A DNA stretch of 64,000 bases from Hominifimenecus microfluidus (GCA_020687485.1 JAJEQR010000017.1:1-64000), one strand, 5' to 3'. Numbered from the stretch's first letter, positions 15,550 through 25,893 are shown. The notes: a model not told the origin generated them from the letters alone. Numbers and translations are program-made.

Positions 15550-17670
15550 TTACTCTACCCCCAACGCCTTAAACACCGCATCTTCCGCACTGCTGTAGAA
15601 AATCAGATTAAAACTGCCCACCAGCTCCGGCGGCACGGTGCCAAGGTCTGCTGCGCTGGTAATCGGAAGCAGCACTTTCTTTGCTCCGCTATCGAGACAC
15701 ACCTGCAAACTATTGGCAAGCTCGTCCACTTTCAGAATTGTGCCGCTAATACTGATTTCTCCCAGCACGGCAAGTGTACTGACCGTAGGCCGTCCAAGAG
15801 CGATGCTGCATAGTGCAATCAATGTAGGCAATGCCAGCTTTCCGGTCATGCCAATGCCCTGTAAATCCTGATAGTTGATGATGTAATCCCGCATCGTGGT
15901 GCTGATGCTGCCACTAATACGATTTCCGTTAGCCTTCAGGAAATTGAATGCTGTATTCGTGGATTCCTTGCAGTCACGGTCGCTGCCAAGGCCAGTGCGC
16001 TCAAATTTTCCGTTGCCGGGCAGCATCTGGCTTTCAAGGCGGAATACACCGATCATACCGGATTTCCCCTGACTTACGGTATATACCTGTCCCGGATTGC
16101 AGATGCCATCGGGGATGAGCTTCCCACCGCCCTGCTCTGGCACGGAAACAAATTTTTCTTCAAAGGTATCAAGGTCGATATAGCTGAAGTTCACATCATA
16201 GAACTCCATTCCACCCAGCTTTTTCAGCTGCTCCTTGACGCGACGGCGCATTTCCAGCGCAAATACAAGAATTTCTTCAATCTGTTCCTTCGTGAATTCT
16301 CCATCCGGATACAGCAATTTCACATAGCCGCCTACAATCTTGCGGACAGCAATCGTATCACGCTGGTTCAGGTTCTTTCCAAGGCGGAAATACTTATCCA
16401 ACGCATCACCATACTGTTCCTTCCGCAGTTCTCGGATAAACTCCGCCAGATAATCCGTGATAAAGCCATAATCATTGGTAAAATGCTCCGGACGGAACTT
16501 CGGGATCTCCCAGCCTGGAATGTAGCAATGCAGACGGTCAAGAAAGGCTGTGTCCGTTCCCATCTCCGGCGGGAACGGGTCAAACAGAGAGGATGTCTTG
16601 AGCAACACATCCACGCTCTGATTGATGTTTCCTACAAAGACCATAGATGCCGATGCTGCCTTTTCCTCTTTGCCACGGGCAAAGGAGCCGGAAGCCATAT
16701 AGTCTTTCATAATCTGAATGCCGTCTTTGTCCTTAAACTTGATTCCGGCAACCTCATCAAAGGCAACGCAGTCCCATAAGCCTACCAAACCTACGGTTTT
16801 GCGCCCCATATTGTAAAACAGATTTGCAACGGTCGTCTGACCACCGGATACCAGGATACTGTTCGGGCTGATTTCTTTATAGATATGGGACTTTCCTGTG
16901 CTGCGCGGCCCCAACTCACAGAGATTGAAGTTGTTCTCCACCAACGGCAGCATACGCGCAAGCAGCAGCCACTTTTCCCGATTGTTCAGCTGTTCCGGCT
17001 CATATCCGCAGGAACGCAGCATAACATCCATCCACTCTTCCTGTGTGAATGCCTTGCGTCCCTCTCGAACTTCTTCAATGTCGATATGGGGCATCTGAAT
17101 CGGAGTCAGCTTATGAATGCTGATGGGAGAGATGTCCTTCTGCTTTTTCTGTTTAGAGGAAATCGGCTGTCCATCTATATCCGTGATTCCAAAGCTGCTG
17201 TCTCCCTCAGACTCATATTCCAGCTGCACGATGCACCAGATACCGCCGCAAAGCAGCCGGTCATATTTTTCCGGATAATCATCCGTAATCGGCACATTGG
17301 TGAGACCAAGGTTAGAGAACTCTGCAAAAAAGCAATCCTTTTTGATGTCGAGATGTACTGTCACCATATCAATAATGGTATGGCTCCCGTTCTTGCGCAG
17401 TTGTGAGAGAATTTTCTGAGCCTCATCCGGGCGGACAAAATTATCTGCCAGAATGCGTTTTACATTCTGAACGCCCTGCTCAATGATTGTCTCATCGTCT
17501 GAACTACAATACTGACCCAGCAGGAACTCCAGCACATAGACCGGAACATTCGCTCCTTCTTTTATTTTCTTTGTCAGGTCTTTGCGGACGATCCGCCCGT
17601 CAAAGTTGCTGCGCAGCTTCCGGCGCAGTTCTTCACGATTATCGTCTGCCGCCATATCCATCATTTCCAT
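15550..17670 (-). CDS. brxL: BREX type I protein BrxL (AAA+ ATPase with Lon-like C-terminal domain)
   Basis: 706 aa. The AAA+ module has Walker A in NLCELGPRSTGKSHIYKE (about residues 245-260) and Walker B in GLWDCVAFDEVAG, followed by arginine-rich helices. The C-terminal 120 residues have the Lon-protease fold (LPTLIALCSIALGRP, then GEISISGTILKVDELANSLQ and AKKVLLPITSAADL). By alignment in my head, the Lon Ser (GPSAG) and Lys (GGLKEK) positions are not conserved, so this domain is probably not a protease. BrxL is the last canonical BREX gene, needed for blocking phage DNA replication. It starts 23 bp after pglZ (GGAGG present, somewhat distant). Confidence 0.9.
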   Translation of the reverse strand: MEMMDMAADDNREELRRKLRSNFDGRIVRKDLTKKIKEGANVPVYVLEFLLGQYCSSDDETIIEQGVQNVKRILADNFVRPDEAQKILSQLRKNGSHTIIDMVTVHLDIKKDCFFAEFSNLGLTNVPITDDYPEKYDRLLCGGIWCIVQLEYESEGDSSFGITDIDGQPISSKQKKQKDISPISIHKLTPIQMPHIDIEEVREGRKAFTQEEWMDVMLRSCGYEPEQLNNREKWLLLARMLPLVENNFNLCELGPRSTGKSHIYKEISPNSILVSGGQTTVANLFYNMGRKTVGLVGLWDCVAFDEVAGIKFKDKDGIQIMKDYMASGSFARGKEEKAASASMVFVGNINQSVDVLLKTSSLFDPFPPEMGTDTAFLDRLHCYIPGWEIPKFRPEHFTNDYGFITDYLAEFIRELRKEQYGDALDKYFRLGKNLNQRDTIAVRKIVGGYVKLLYPDGEFTKEQIEEILVFALEMRRRVKEQLKKLGGMEFYDVNFSYIDLDTFEEKFVSVPEQGGGKLIPDGICNPGQVYTVSQGKSGMIGVFRLESQMLPGNGKFERTGLGSDRDCKESTNTAFNFLKANGNRISGSISTTMRDYIINYQDLQGIGMTGKLALPTLIALCSIALGRPTVSTLAVLGEISISGTILKVDELANSLQVCLDSGAKKVLLPITSAADLGTVPPELVGSFNLIFYSSAEDAVFKALGVE

Positions 17671-17693
17671 ACGGAATTCCTGCCTCCTCTATA

Positions 17694-20216
17694 TCAGAAT
17701 CCGAATCCAAAGTCATCTGCAAAGGCAATGTCCATGATGACAGGCTGCCTCCACTGCTCCAGACCGTTTTCTTCGTCGTAAACCACAAGGTAATACTGCT
17801 TGTCCTTGTCGTATTTCTTATTCTTGAATGTGAACCGCATCCGGAAGATACGCTTCTGCGCATTTTCCTCACGACTGTCCGCCACATAACTGTTTTCGTT
17901 CGAGATTTTCTCATTGTCTTCCGAGAGGAAGAAAATGCGGTATTTTGCAGCTTTTACAGTATCGCTAATGGCATCCGACTGAATAAAGTCCATGGACGTG
18001 ATCAGGTTCGTAATCTTATGAACGATGCTGACCAGAGCAATCTCTGCATTCTTTGTTTCCATGTGACCGCGCTCCATCTTAAACTCCAGCACCGGCACCA
18101 GCATTTCCTGCGGTGAGGAACCGCCATGCACATAGTTAGCACCGCCTCCGGCCACCTTAAAGACATTGCTGCTGACTGGATAGGACACCACCTTGCTGTC
18201 CTCATTCCCCAGAACGCATCCCATGCTCATATGGTCGATGCCGTCATCTTCCAGTGCCGCCTTGGACACAATAAATCTGCGATTGACAAATGCTTTGTCC
18301 GCGCTTTTCCCGGAGATTTTGTCACTTTCTGTCAGCTTATCACGCTTATAAATAAAGCCATGATCGGCAGTAACGATAAAATGATAGGTATTGCCGCTGA
18401 CGGAGATTCGATGAATCAAGTCCATGATTTCCTGAACGGCCTCCTCACACGCATGAAACACCTCATCCTCGGTATTTGCCTTGTCTCCGCGCGCGTCAAT
18501 CTGATTATGATATACATAGATAATCTGACGCTTTGTCAGCACATCTCGCAGCTCTGCCACTTTCAAATTTTTGATATCATCGAACTGTACACAGACACTA
18601 TCCGGGTTATAGCTTTGCAGCACCTGCTGCCGACCTGCCAGATTATCGCAAAGGATACCATCTACCAGCACCTGGAAGTCATCCGTCATCTCCAGTGTTT
18701 TATGCGGTAAAAGTGCTGCCATACCGAGCCTTGTATAAGACGGCAGGACACTCAACTGTACAGAAAGTTTTGCCGTGCATTTCGGGTCATCCTGCATTCG
18801 GGCAAACAACTCCTGTCCGACCTCGTAACGCATGGCATCCGAAATGATAACCACGGTGCGTTCTTTGGTATAGCGCAGGTTGGCATTGTAAAACTCCCGC
18901 TGCAACGGAATTGCAGAAAATGCGGCATCCTGCTGAATTCCAGCATTCCAGGCAGGGAGCAGGCAAGCCAGATATTCGTTTGTGTAGATATTTTCCACCA
19001 GTTCCCGAAGCGGCTCAAAGCTTTCCGTACTCTCCAGCTGGTCGTAATAATAGTAGAATTTCCGATACTGCTGATCCATATTGTAATCCGCAGCAAGATA
19101 TCGGTCGATGATTGACTTTAAGCCATCTGCGGCATGGTAATCCGCTTCCTTCACCATGCTGTACGCACTGGAAAGCAGCTGATATGTCTTCCCGGTCTTT
19201 CTGCCAAAGTGCATTTTAGCCCGCTTTTCACAGAGTTCCGGAATGGTAAATCCGTTTACGATTGCACCAATATCTTCCGAAACAAGTCTGCTAATGAGCC
19301 ACTTTACCAGCACCTGATCCACGGCAAGGAAAGTGTCGCACTCCACCAAATCGTCCACTCGCATTCCTGCAAATGCCGAAAAAACATTCAGCCCTTTGGC
19401 AACATGTGCCGACAGAGCATCGTATTTATCCCGGTACAGGACGCTGTTCATCAGGCTATCGAGGAATGTGATAATATTGCCTGACTTGTAGGAGACAAAG
19501 CTCTTCCATGCTGCCGGAAGCTCTGCCTGCACATATCGCCCAGTATAAGTAACGAACAATGTTACCAGCAGCCGTTCCAAACTCGGTTTTGTATCGGTGT
19601 ATCCGAAATGCTGCTCACAGAGCTGCCAGAATGCAGACAGCAGGTCGTATTTTTCAAACTCCTGCAAGAAAGCATTGTCCACCAGCTCGCCGTCAGTCAA
19701 TACGATGCGCACGACTTCCTCAAAAGAGCAGGTACGCGCCTTGCAGACTGCACTCAGCAGACCGACAAGGATATTTTCTTCATTGAAGTTCTCGATTTCC
19801 AAATCATAGAACCGCTGAGTGCGCTCTTTGTTGGCGAAAAACTTAATGTGCTTCTCAATAACCGGCTTGTACTTTTCCTCAATACCGAGGTCAACCGACA
19901 GCAGGGAGGCTCGGTCAGCAAAGAACCGTCTGGAATACAGCATTGTATCTTCCAGATGGTTGTCCCTTACATCCGGTTTGGGGAACGGTGCATAGATCAG
20001 ATAATTCGTGGTCTTATCCACACGCTCCAGAAAATACTTTGTATAGAACTGGTTATCCGGCTGGAGATGGTAGATCTTCGCATCCTGAAGCTCCACCGTC
20101 TCCATATCCTCGGCAAATTCTGCCTTGTCATCGTACCAGAAAACCAGTTTCCGGGTCTCCCCGGTAAATTCCGCATTCAGGCGGTCTATAATTTGTTTCA
20201 GGTTCAATTCTGCCAT
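17694..20216 (-). CDS. pglZ: BREX type I alkaline-phosphatase-superfamily protein PglZ
   Basis: 840 aa, the expected size for PglZ type A. The alkaline phosphatase superfamily metal-binding motifs are visible: VVIISDAMRYEVGQELFARM near the middle and HFIVTADHGFIYKRDKL further on, with the Asp and His ligands present. PglZ is required for both BREX methylation and phage exclusion, and it is thought to act on nucleotides or DNA ends. It lies 10 bp downstream of the AlbA_2 accessory gene and upstream of brxL. Confidence 0.93.
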   Translation of the reverse strand: MAELNLKQIIDRLNAEFTGETRKLVFWYDDKAEFAEDMETVELQDAKIYHLQPDNQFYTKYFLERVDKTTNYLIYAPFPKPDVRDNHLEDTMLYSRRFFADRASLLSVDLGIEEKYKPVIEKHIKFFANKERTQRFYDLEIENFNEENILVGLLSAVCKARTCSFEEVVRIVLTDGELVDNAFLQEFEKYDLLSAFWQLCEQHFGYTDTKPSLERLLVTLFVTYTGRYVQAELPAAWKSFVSYKSGNIITFLDSLMNSVLYRDKYDALSAHVAKGLNVFSAFAGMRVDDLVECDTFLAVDQVLVKWLISRLVSEDIGAIVNGFTIPELCEKRAKMHFGRKTGKTYQLLSSAYSMVKEADYHAADGLKSIIDRYLAADYNMDQQYRKFYYYYDQLESTESFEPLRELVENIYTNEYLACLLPAWNAGIQQDAAFSAIPLQREFYNANLRYTKERTVVIISDAMRYEVGQELFARMQDDPKCTAKLSVQLSVLPSYTRLGMAALLPHKTLEMTDDFQVLVDGILCDNLAGRQQVLQSYNPDSVCVQFDDIKNLKVAELRDVLTKRQIIYVYHNQIDARGDKANTEDEVFHACEEAVQEIMDLIHRISVSGNTYHFIVTADHGFIYKRDKLTESDKISGKSADKAFVNRRFIVSKAALEDDGIDHMSMGCVLGNEDSKVVSYPVSSNVFKVAGGGANYVHGGSSPQEMLVPVLEFKMERGHMETKNAEIALVSIVHKITNLITSMDFIQSDAISDTVKAAKYRIFFLSEDNEKISNENSYVADSREENAQKRIFRMRFTFKNKKYDKDKQYYLVVYDEENGLEQWRQPVIMDIAFADDFGFGF

Positions 20217-20226
20217 ATTTGATCTC

Positions 20227-21747
20227 TTATTCTTCTTTCTTCACGACCCATTTTCCGCTTCTATTGGAACCCTGTCTTTCTACAAATCCATTCTTCTGTA
20301 AATCCTTAATTATAATCTGGACTCGTTTTCTCGTAAGTTCAAATTCCTCCATTAGCTTCAACTGTGTTATTGCTGGGTTCTCCTGCATACGTTGTAAGAT
20401 ACCGTTTCTAATTTCAGCTCCATCTTTTGGCTCCCTTTTTCGGCTCTTTTTCGGCTCCTTTTTGGCTCCTTTTTGGCTCCTTTTTGGCTCCTTTTCATTT
20501 TCACTGTGTTCTCTGTCTGGTTCATCTCCTGCAATCAATTCAACTTGTGTGATCTCCGACTTTTTATCTTCTGTCTTACGATATAGATTTATGCGAAAAC
20601 CAATCTCCAAATCGCAAAATTCCGGTTCTCGTAATCCATACTCCTGCATGGATTCCAGCAGTTTCGGGATTCCACTTCCCCATGCCTCAATCAAATTCAT
20701 ATAGGAGAAGGCATGTGCAAGCGCACGGTTTCGTATTTTGGAATAACCTTCTTTCATTTTGTCTAAAGTGACCCCAGGCATAAGGCCACCAGGAGAAGTG
20801 ATTTCCAAGCGATCATCATAGATAGCTACTTGAATACGTGAATTTTGCAAAAAGCTACAATTCATCACCGCGTTGATAATAAGCTCTCGAATACTATCCG
20901 GTGGTAACTCATAAATATCCTTCCGATAAATTCCTTCCAACCTTGCACCCAAATGAATATTCCGCAATACAAACTGAAATGCATCGTCAATTTGCTTCCA
21001 TAATGGGCCAGAATACTCCCGTTTATCTATAAAAACAGCACGCGTCGTTCCCTTAAACATTCCACACTGGATTTGCGAAAGAAACTCATCTTTACCCAAA
21101 AGAAAAACATATCCATTTGTTGGATGAATGCTTCCATCCTCCGCTTCCGCTAAGAGCCCCCAGCTCAGCAACACATTTTTTGTTACATTCCTAATTGTTT
21201 CTGTCTGTGTCTTGGATTTTGCATTGGCGACAGCCACCTCTTTCATTTGATGGCATAATTCTGCGATTTCTTCATCCGTAACTGTTAAATCTTTACGAAT
21301 AACCTTATCATAAGAACGCCCTTCATCTTCATAATACATCTCAGCAGTCAGATCACGCCCAGCAGGACGTGAAGTTCCTGAAACTCGAATATAGGTACCA
21401 TCTTTAATTCCTAAGGATTTGATATAATACGGTCTTTGCTTGCCTGCACTGATTTCAGCTATAATAATCGTTTTGTCGTCAATCGACTGCAAATACACAT
21501 CGGGAATCACAACCGGCTCACAACTGTCAGAAATTGCCGTCGTGATGGCATCAATCTCAGAAAAGACAATATCCTTCGGAATTCCTACTACTTTCCGACT
21601 ACCATCATCAACACCAAATACGATACGTCCACCTTCTCCGTTGGAAAAAGCAACTACTGTTTTCATATATTTTGAGCTATCCTTAGGACGTTGTACTTTA
21701 AACTCAACGTTTTTGGATTCACCTGCAAGAATTTCTTCAATCGTCAA
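20227..21747 (-). CDS. AlbA_2/ATP-binding (Schlafen-like) protein with C-terminal winged helix, BREX accessory
   Basis: 506 aa from a TTG at 21747 (RBS GGAGGGATTTCG). The N-terminal AlbA_2 domain contains KNVEFKVQRPKDSSKYMKTV and AFSNGEGGRIVFGVDDG. The middle is an HATPase_c_4-type domain with RELIINAVMNCSFLQNSRIQ, SPGGLMPGVTLDKMKEGYSK and EAWGSGIPKLLES. A Lys/Glu/Pro low-complexity linker encoded by a short tandem repeat (about 20430-20500) precedes a winged helix (MEEFELTRKRVQIIIKDLQK, ending KWVVKKEE). Such proteins are usually called transcriptional regulators or RNA-directed Schlafen-like enzymes. Its position between pglX and pglZ, overlapping the upstream small gene, marks it as part of the BREX operon. 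The role is unknown: regulator or extra effector. Confidence 0.8.
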   Translation of the reverse strand: MTIEEILAGESKNVEFKVQRPKDSSKYMKTVVAFSNGEGGRIVFGVDDGSRKVVGIPKDIVFSEIDAITTAISDSCEPVVIPDVYLQSIDDKTIIIAEISAGKQRPYYIKSLGIKDGTYIRVSGTSRPAGRDLTAEMYYEDEGRSYDKVIRKDLTVTDEEIAELCHQMKEVAVANAKSKTQTETIRNVTKNVLLSWGLLAEAEDGSIHPTNGYVFLLGKDEFLSQIQCGMFKGTTRAVFIDKREYSGPLWKQIDDAFQFVLRNIHLGARLEGIYRKDIYELPPDSIRELIINAVMNCSFLQNSRIQVAIYDDRLEITSPGGLMPGVTLDKMKEGYSKIRNRALAHAFSYMNLIEAWGSGIPKLLESMQEYGLREPEFCDLEIGFRINLYRKTEDKKSEITQVELIAGDEPDREHSENEKEPKRSQKGAKKEPKKSRKREPKDGAEIRNGILQRMQENPAITQLKLMEEFELTRKRVQIIIKDLQKNGFVERQGSNRSGKWVVKKEE

Positions 21748-22084
21748 CGAAATCCCTCCTTTTTACATAAGAATACCGCATCTGCTTCATCTTTTTCCGG
21801 TAGAACTTTGTCCTTTTGATGTACCGTGGAATCGTCATGTGATACGCCTGCATAAATTCCAGTATCCATGCCAGATCATAGGATTTCTCAGTTGACCAGT
21901 CACGATATTTTCTATGACAGACAAGCCAGACACCAATGATATTGTAATCCAACGCATCTTCATCGGTTTCATCTTGAATACAATGACCGCAGAGGAGGCG
22001 GTATGCCACCGGATCATGGGCATATGTGCGTTCAAAACGCTGCCATGCCGCCGCGATATCATCCTTTGTCCAGTGATTTTGCAT
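21737..22084 (-). CDS. BREX-embedded hypothetical protein (115 aa)
   Basis: ATG at 22084 follows GGAGGGAGTGGGAAA and gives MQNHWTKDDIAAAWQRFERT. Longer in-frame starts up to 22180 lack this site. The protein is rich in Trp, Tyr and basic residues (MTIPRYIKRTKFYRKKMKQM) and carries Cys residues around LLCGHCIQDETDEDALDY. No known family is recognised. Its stop overlaps the TTG start of the AlbA_2 gene, so the two are coupled, and it begins about 100 bp after pglX. Confidence 0.6.
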   Translation of the reverse strand: MQNHWTKDDIAAAWQRFERTYAHDPVAYRLLCGHCIQDETDEDALDYNIIGVWLVCHRKYRDWSTEKSYDLAWILEFMQAYHMTIPRYIKRTKFYRKKMKQMRYSYVKRRDFVDD

Positions 22085-22186
22085 TTTCCCACTCCCTCCG
22101 GTCATTTTTCTCATTTCTTCTCTTTTACCATCTCGGCTGTCGCCTCGATGTCGGCACTCGTCAAGGTGCGACTCGTGCAAGCACGG

Positions 22187-25100
22187 TCACACTTTTCCTC
22201 GTTGCTTCGCCATGATATTCTTGCTGTCCGCCAGAACCTCATAGAACTTACCATCCTGCGCAGTCTGGAGCTTGCGGTAGTTGACCTTTACACCGTCATC
22301 AAGGTCAAGCTCGATACGGGAAAGTGCCAGATGGCTGATCTTCTCATCGTATTCCCGGCATTCCTTCAGCTGCTTGGCAAGTTTATCCTTGCGCTTGGAG
22401 GCTGCTGCCACTTCACGGGCATTCTCGCTGTGATCCATCATATCCTGCATCCGGTTGATTTCGGATTCATACACACGCTGCATCTTGTGCAGGTAGTCGA
22501 TACGCAGGTTGCCGATGGTATCCGGCGTGTAGCGGTGCAGATAAACCAGTGCCTTGAAGCCGTTCTGCTTGCCACTGTCAAACAGCCAGTAGATCGGACG
22601 CTTGCCGGAGCCGGTAACAGAATAGGTCTGGCAGTGATCCTTGAAGAAATCGTTCAGAAAATAGTTGCGGATGATCTCCCGGCTGGTGCTGCCCTTATTG
22701 CCAAGGGCTTTTGCGATGTAATCAAGGTTTGCTTCCAGCGTATCAGCACCGTACACCACCTTCAGCCATGCACACAGGCGCGATACGATATCATCGTCCA
22801 GATATTCTTCATCGGTGATAGGGATGACGTTATCGGCATCCGGGATATAGCTCTTGTATTTGCTGCTATCCCACTCGCCGCCTGCATAGGCCAATTCTTC
22901 CACATCCAGTGAGTAGCGACCAAACATACAGCCAACCGCATAGCTCAGCAGGCTCTTGATGTCCCGCTGCAAGTCGGCCTTACGCACCGTCACATCTTTA
23001 TCTTCCACTTCCGGGGTCAGTTCATCCTGCAAGCCGTAAATATCAATAAAAATACGGTTTAGCTCTTCCTCGTTGGCTTTCAGCTGGTTAAAACGTTCAT
23101 TGCACCGGCCTTGCCACAGGAGGTAGCAAATTTCCAACGGACAGCTTGCTTCCGGCAGATAGCCATAATAGTAGTCCATTGCGGTAGCAGTAGCCGTGGC
23201 ATCCCACAGGCCTTTGCTAAAGCCAACAAGTGGGTGCGTCTTAAAGTCCCAAGAGGTTTCAAAAGAGTCCCAGTCGCTTTTTGCTTCTTGTATACACTCA
23301 TCTACTCGTAATTCAATAGAATTGTCTTTCACCACTTTATATGCAATTTGGCCAACATTTCCAGTTTCAAAAGTAGATACTTTACCGTACATTGTATCCC
23401 AGAACCACCGAAATACTACCGAGTTGACGAATGCCATCATATAGTTTTTATCAGTACAATCAACAATCACTGGTCCCACGCCAATACTTGCCATTCCTGG
23501 CAGTACCTCTCGCGCATTAAATATTCCACTTCCCATGGATGTATATGTATAAGTAATCCCATCCTTAAACATATACTGTACATTTCTGAGAGTAGACTTC
23601 CCAGTCCGATCATTAAATTCTCTGAGACTTCTTCCTGAATTTTCCCAATTCAAAACACTTGAAATATTGCCGTACCAGCGCCTCCTCTCACCGCCCTCTG
23701 CAATAAAGAACCATTTGCTGTCATTATCTTTTTCAACAACTGGAGATATTGAGTTATTGTTCACTTCAACCCATGTACGAATAAAAGCTTCATCGTTACC
23801 TGTCGCAATACAACGTCTCACTTCCGACACATCGGAAATTTTGCACTCAGGTTCATAAATATCTTTCACATGCCGTGTTTTATAAATCACCAGACATTGT
23901 TCGTGTTTAAGAAAATCATCTTGCTTTGTAAAATCGAATAACTTCTCATGCGTAAGAAAAAGTTCCTTTTTTGCAGCTTCACCAGAAATTTCAGTCAAAT
24001 CAACGAATAACGGCTTCCAATTTCTTATTTGCCTATTAGAAAAGACAAAAGCAACGTTCTTGACTTTCTCGCCAGTAATTTCTTCAAACGCTCTTGATCC
24101 CATATTAATTATCGAATCAAAAACATAATCTTCAAACAATTGTCTGCGTAAATTTTTGAATGTAGGCGCATTTACCCAGGATTGCATTGTAATCAACGCC
24201 GCAAAACAGTTAGGAGCCGTCATATAACCGCATTTTTCAATCATAATGCTATACAAGTCATTTTTGGTGTTTGCGTAATTGGATTTTGCGTACTCAGCCA
24301 ATTTTGAGGAGAATCCTGCATTCCCCATATAAGGCGGATTTGTCACAACCACATCATACTTCCGCGCCATAGTCTCACCAATGTCAATGAGCCGATTCAG
24401 CTGTTCGGCGGTATCTTCCACGCCCACGCTGTCCATGCTGATCTGACCGGCGGTATCCTCCGCTGCCACAAACCGGCGCAGTAAATCCCAGTTGTAGCTC
24501 TCCACATTCAGAATGGAGCCGTACTCCTTTGCATCGGTCAGGGTGTCCAGCAGGCCTTCCAGCTGCATCTTGGCGGCGTTCTTCTCAATATCATCCATCC
24601 CTGCGCCGAAATACTTCAGGTGCGCACGGTTGATGCTGTTGCTCTCCTGAATGGCATAGACATGGCAGCTGTTTTCACCGTTAAGGATACGGCGATTGTA
24701 CTGCCGTGCTTTCATCATCACGGCAAAGTACGCCAGCTGATAGGCACGGTCATCAATGTCCAAACCGTAAATGTTGTGCTCCAGAATGCTCTTTGCAGCA
24801 TCACGCTGGCTGTAACCGGCACTCTCGTAAATCTGCATCAGCACATCAAAGGCGTATACGAGGATATGGCCGGAACCCATGCAGGGGTCGATGAGCTTGA
24901 TGTCTTCCGGATTCAGGGCGGCATACTCTTTGCGAATTTCAGCCAGTTTTGCCTGCACCTCCGGCTCCTGCTGTGCTTCTTCCAGATAGTATTTCCAGTT
25001 TTCTTTCAGGCCGCAGTCCGGGTGTCCTTCCACCCACAGACGGCCAAGGCTGTTCTCCACCATGTAACGGACGATCCAGTCCGGGGTGAACAGCTGGGTC

Positions 25101-25873
25101 ACGGCAGGGATTTCCTCTTTGGTGATTTTACCGTTCTTGGCAAAGGCAGCGGCCTTCGGCTCAGTGTTGTAATACTGGTACAACCAGCCGATGATTTCTA
25201 CCTGACCACCGCGCTCGATGTTGAAGTCATCCTCCGGAATATCGTGAATCAGATGATAGACCACGCCATCCTGGTCAATAACGGACAAGCTGAGCAGCAG
25301 CTCAGTGTAGTTCTTTGTCTTTTCAAACAGAGCAGGCAGAATCTCGTTCAGGGCATTGCACTGTTTCAGGAGCAGGATGCGGAACACTTCGTCCAGCTTA
25401 TTGTCCTGCTTCAGCTGGAAAATCTGAGCTTCTTCCTCCGCAGTGAAGGGAAGCTCTGCGTCAAACGGCGTTGTGACCAGATCCGGCTCCAGCTTTCCGC
25501 TCTCGGAAGAAAGCACACGGATATGGGAAGGCAGGTAGTCATTGACCTCCATGAAACGGATGGCGATCAGGCGGTTGAACCATGTATAAGCAACCTCCTC
25601 GATCACATACTGATATGCGGTTTTGTAGTCGGTATCCTGTTCCTTCTGCTGGATGACCTCCACCAGCTTGTTACGCTGGCGCACGGCCTCACCGGAAATC
25701 GAATACGGTTCTGCAGTGCCGATATCGAAGAACTGAGTGCCGCCGAAGCTCTGCGGCAACGGCTTGGCAATGCCGTCCTCCGTAATACCGATCAGGCGGG
25801 CATCATAGCTAACATCTGCAATCAGTTTATTCCGCGCCCAGATCGCAAAATTCTTTATGGCTGTCTTGTTCAT
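22187..25873 (-). CDS. pglX: BREX type I adenine-specific DNA methyltransferase PglX
   Basis: 1228 aa, the usual length for type I PglX. Motif I is LIDPCMGSGHILVYAFDVL (around residue 325), motif IV is VVVTNPPYMGNAGF (around residue 510). The C-terminal half is the target-recognition and coiled region (YESEINRMQDMMDHSENARE). It methylates N6 of adenine at a non-palindromic BREX site on host DNA, marking self. GGAGGAGTGGCTCC precedes the ATG. The middle stretch 23230-24130 is richer in A+T than its flanks, as target-recognition regions that are exchanged often are. No homopolymer tract suggesting phase variation was seen. Confidence 0.95.
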   Translation of the reverse strand: MNKTAIKNFAIWARNKLIADVSYDARLIGITEDGIAKPLPQSFGGTQFFDIGTAEPYSISGEAVRQRNKLVEVIQQKEQDTDYKTAYQYVIEEVAYTWFNRLIAIRFMEVNDYLPSHIRVLSSESGKLEPDLVTTPFDAELPFTAEEEAQIFQLKQDNKLDEVFRILLLKQCNALNEILPALFEKTKNYTELLLSLSVIDQDGVVYHLIHDIPEDDFNIERGGQVEIIGWLYQYYNTEPKAAAFAKNGKITKEEIPAVTQLFTPDWIVRYMVENSLGRLWVEGHPDCGLKENWKYYLEEAQQEPEVQAKLAEIRKEYAALNPEDIKLIDPCMGSGHILVYAFDVLMQIYESAGYSQRDAAKSILEHNIYGLDIDDRAYQLAYFAVMMKARQYNRRILNGENSCHVYAIQESNSINRAHLKYFGAGMDDIEKNAAKMQLEGLLDTLTDAKEYGSILNVESYNWDLLRRFVAAEDTAGQISMDSVGVEDTAEQLNRLIDIGETMARKYDVVVTNPPYMGNAGFSSKLAEYAKSNYANTKNDLYSIMIEKCGYMTAPNCFAALITMQSWVNAPTFKNLRRQLFEDYVFDSIINMGSRAFEEITGEKVKNVAFVFSNRQIRNWKPLFVDLTEISGEAAKKELFLTHEKLFDFTKQDDFLKHEQCLVIYKTRHVKDIYEPECKISDVSEVRRCIATGNDEAFIRTWVEVNNNSISPVVEKDNDSKWFFIAEGGERRRWYGNISSVLNWENSGRSLREFNDRTGKSTLRNVQYMFKDGITYTYTSMGSGIFNAREVLPGMASIGVGPVIVDCTDKNYMMAFVNSVVFRWFWDTMYGKVSTFETGNVGQIAYKVVKDNSIELRVDECIQEAKSDWDSFETSWDFKTHPLVGFSKGLWDATATATAMDYYYGYLPEASCPLEICYLLWQGRCNERFNQLKANEEELNRIFIDIYGLQDELTPEVEDKDVTVRKADLQRDIKSLLSYAVGCMFGRYSLDVEELAYAGGEWDSSKYKSYIPDADNVIPITDEEYLDDDIVSRLCAWLKVVYGADTLEANLDYIAKALGNKGSTSREIIRNYFLNDFFKDHCQTYSVTGSGKRPIYWLFDSGKQNGFKALVYLHRYTPDTIGNLRIDYLHKMQRVYESEINRMQDMMDHSENAREVAAASKRKDKLAKQLKECREYDEKISHLALSRIELDLDDGVKVNYRKLQTAQDGKFYEVLADSKNIMAKQRGKV

Positions 25874-25893
25874 GGAGCCACTCCTCCTGTCAT

